NCBI GenBank assembly: GCA_002407845.1
Contig: DHPK01000009.1
Span: forward strand, 75,342 to 82,282
Reading direction: 5' to 3'
Length of the DNA: 6,941 bases
Source: Leptolinea sp. UBA5366
GTDB taxonomy: Bacteria > Chloroflexota > Anaerolineae > Anaerolineales > Anaerolineaceae
Below the pieces are notes generated by a model, which was not told where the DNA came from, did not search any database, and saw only the letters and a program-made list of their open reading frames with translations. A program made the position numbers and the translations under genes. Below, one piece after another: positions 6,718 to 6,941 of the stretch. Every line of letters starts with the position of its first letter. Within the stretch, counting starts at the first letter, position 1.

Positions 6718-6746
6718 AGAATAGCATATTCAAATTAAAAAGTCAA
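6718..6746 (-). promoter_or_regulatory. Extended -10 promoter of the hydrolase gene
   Basis: The -35 TTGACT (6746..6741, 5 of 6), a 17-bp spacer and the -10 TATTCT (6723..6718, 4 of 6) are preceded by TGC (6726..6724), the extended -10 arrangement. The predicted start is near 6711, with a leader of about 52 nt. This is a convincing sigma-70-type promoter at the expected place. Confidence 0.65.
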
Positions 6747-6751
6747 AAAAT

Positions 6752-6775
6752 CTGGGAAATCGATCGATTTTCCAG
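6752..6775. promoter_or_regulatory. 24-bp near-perfect palindrome, probable regulator binding site
   Basis: A perfect 14-bp palindrome AAATCGATCGATTT (6757-6770) is extended by CTGG on one side (6752-6755) and CCAG on the other (6772-6775), with a single mismatched pair (6756/6771). It lies just upstream of the hydrolase -35 box, covering about -41 to -64 relative to the predicted start. That is the usual place for a dimeric activator, though a repressor is possible. No regulator gene is in the window. Confidence 0.6.
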
Positions 6776-6921
6776 CGATAAAGCATCGGATAGTTTACCA
6801 TCTTTGCCCTGTTCAGGATTGATCGAAAGTCCGAATGATGATGATCTTATGGAAGTTAGCAGAAACGCGGAATTTGGCTGATCGAGCGGCAGGAGAAATG
6901 TGATCGGTTTGACCTGATAAT
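6776..6921. other. Non-coding stretch upstream of the hydrolase promoter
   Basis: No gene is supportable here. The only plus-strand candidate of note is 22 codons (6835-6903) without a ribosome site. TGATCG recurs at 6820, 6879 and 6901 at irregular spacing. The stretch probably separates the hydrolase promoter from the upstream gene's terminator. Confidence 0.5.
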
Positions 6922-6941
6922 AAAAAGCGGCTCGCTTAGCG
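6922..6941 (-). terminator. Probable intrinsic terminator of an upstream minus-strand gene, cut by the window edge
   Basis: On the minus strand the sequence reads CGC TAA GCG, then AGCCGC, then TTTTTATTAT. That is the loop, second arm and U-run of an intrinsic terminator, with only the last three bases of the first arm visible. If right, the bases just outside the right edge continue (plus strand) as AGCCGC. The visible part alone also allows a smaller AAGCG/CGCTT hairpin (6925-6929 with 6933-6937) followed by the same U-run. Confidence 0.5.

Noticed and set aside
6835..6903. 22-codon plus-strand open frame starting ATGATGATG
   Set aside because: It has no ribosome site, is very short, and lies between a terminator-like element and a promoter.
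6820..6907. Three TGATCG copies as a regulator-binding array
   Set aside because: The spacing is irregular (59 and 22 nt), the words are short and the flanks do not match.
1..6941. CRISPR array, tRNA/rRNA genes, insertion sequence or integrase
   Set aside because: No spaced repeats, cloverleaf, transposase or terminal inverted repeats were seen on either strand.

Overview
The window is a compact bacterial segment of moderate G+C in which every supportable gene lies on the minus strand. Read in the direction of transcription (right to left), it holds a probable terminator cut by the right edge, a regulatory region, a metallo-beta-lactamase-fold hydrolase gene, a short promoter region, and a peptide/nickel-type (Opp/Dpp) ABC transporter operon. 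The operon runs as substrate-binding protein, DppB-like permease, DppC-like permease and a DppD-like ATPase cut by the left edge. A second ATPase (DppF-like) would be expected just outside the left edge.

The transporter is the main point of interest. The solute-binding protein (801 aa) and the DppC-like permease (588 aa) are far longer than the usual roughly 500-600 and 280-310 residues of their families. In each case the extra length is one insertion on the outer face of the membrane: about 175 residues in the binding protein, and about 285 residues between TM1 and the core of the permease. By eye, the permease insertion breaks into four degenerate units of about 65 residues. The ATPase also starts with a basic extension of about 58 residues. 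The matching expansions suggest a distinct transporter subfamily with extra contacts between binding protein and permease. The transported substrate cannot be read from the sequence.

Regulatory layout: the binding-protein gene has a perfect TTGACA -35 box and an AGGAGG ribosome site. Two stem-loops, one with a 14-bp perfect stem and no U-run, separate it from the permease genes. This fits high binding-protein expression with reduced read-through into membrane components. The hydrolase gene has an extended -10 promoter. A 24-bp near-perfect palindrome sits just upstream of its -35 box, and an 8-bp perfect stem-loop lies close to the predicted transcript start. The hydrolase itself ends in a 50-residue tail that is half Asp/Glu.

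Organism: not certain. The binding protein has a signal-peptidase-I-type signal without a lipobox cysteine. From memory, the large insertions resemble transporters of anaerobic gut Clostridia, while the hydrolase resembles proteins of Anaerolineae (Chloroflexota). An anaerobic bacterium of one of these groups is a tentative guess.
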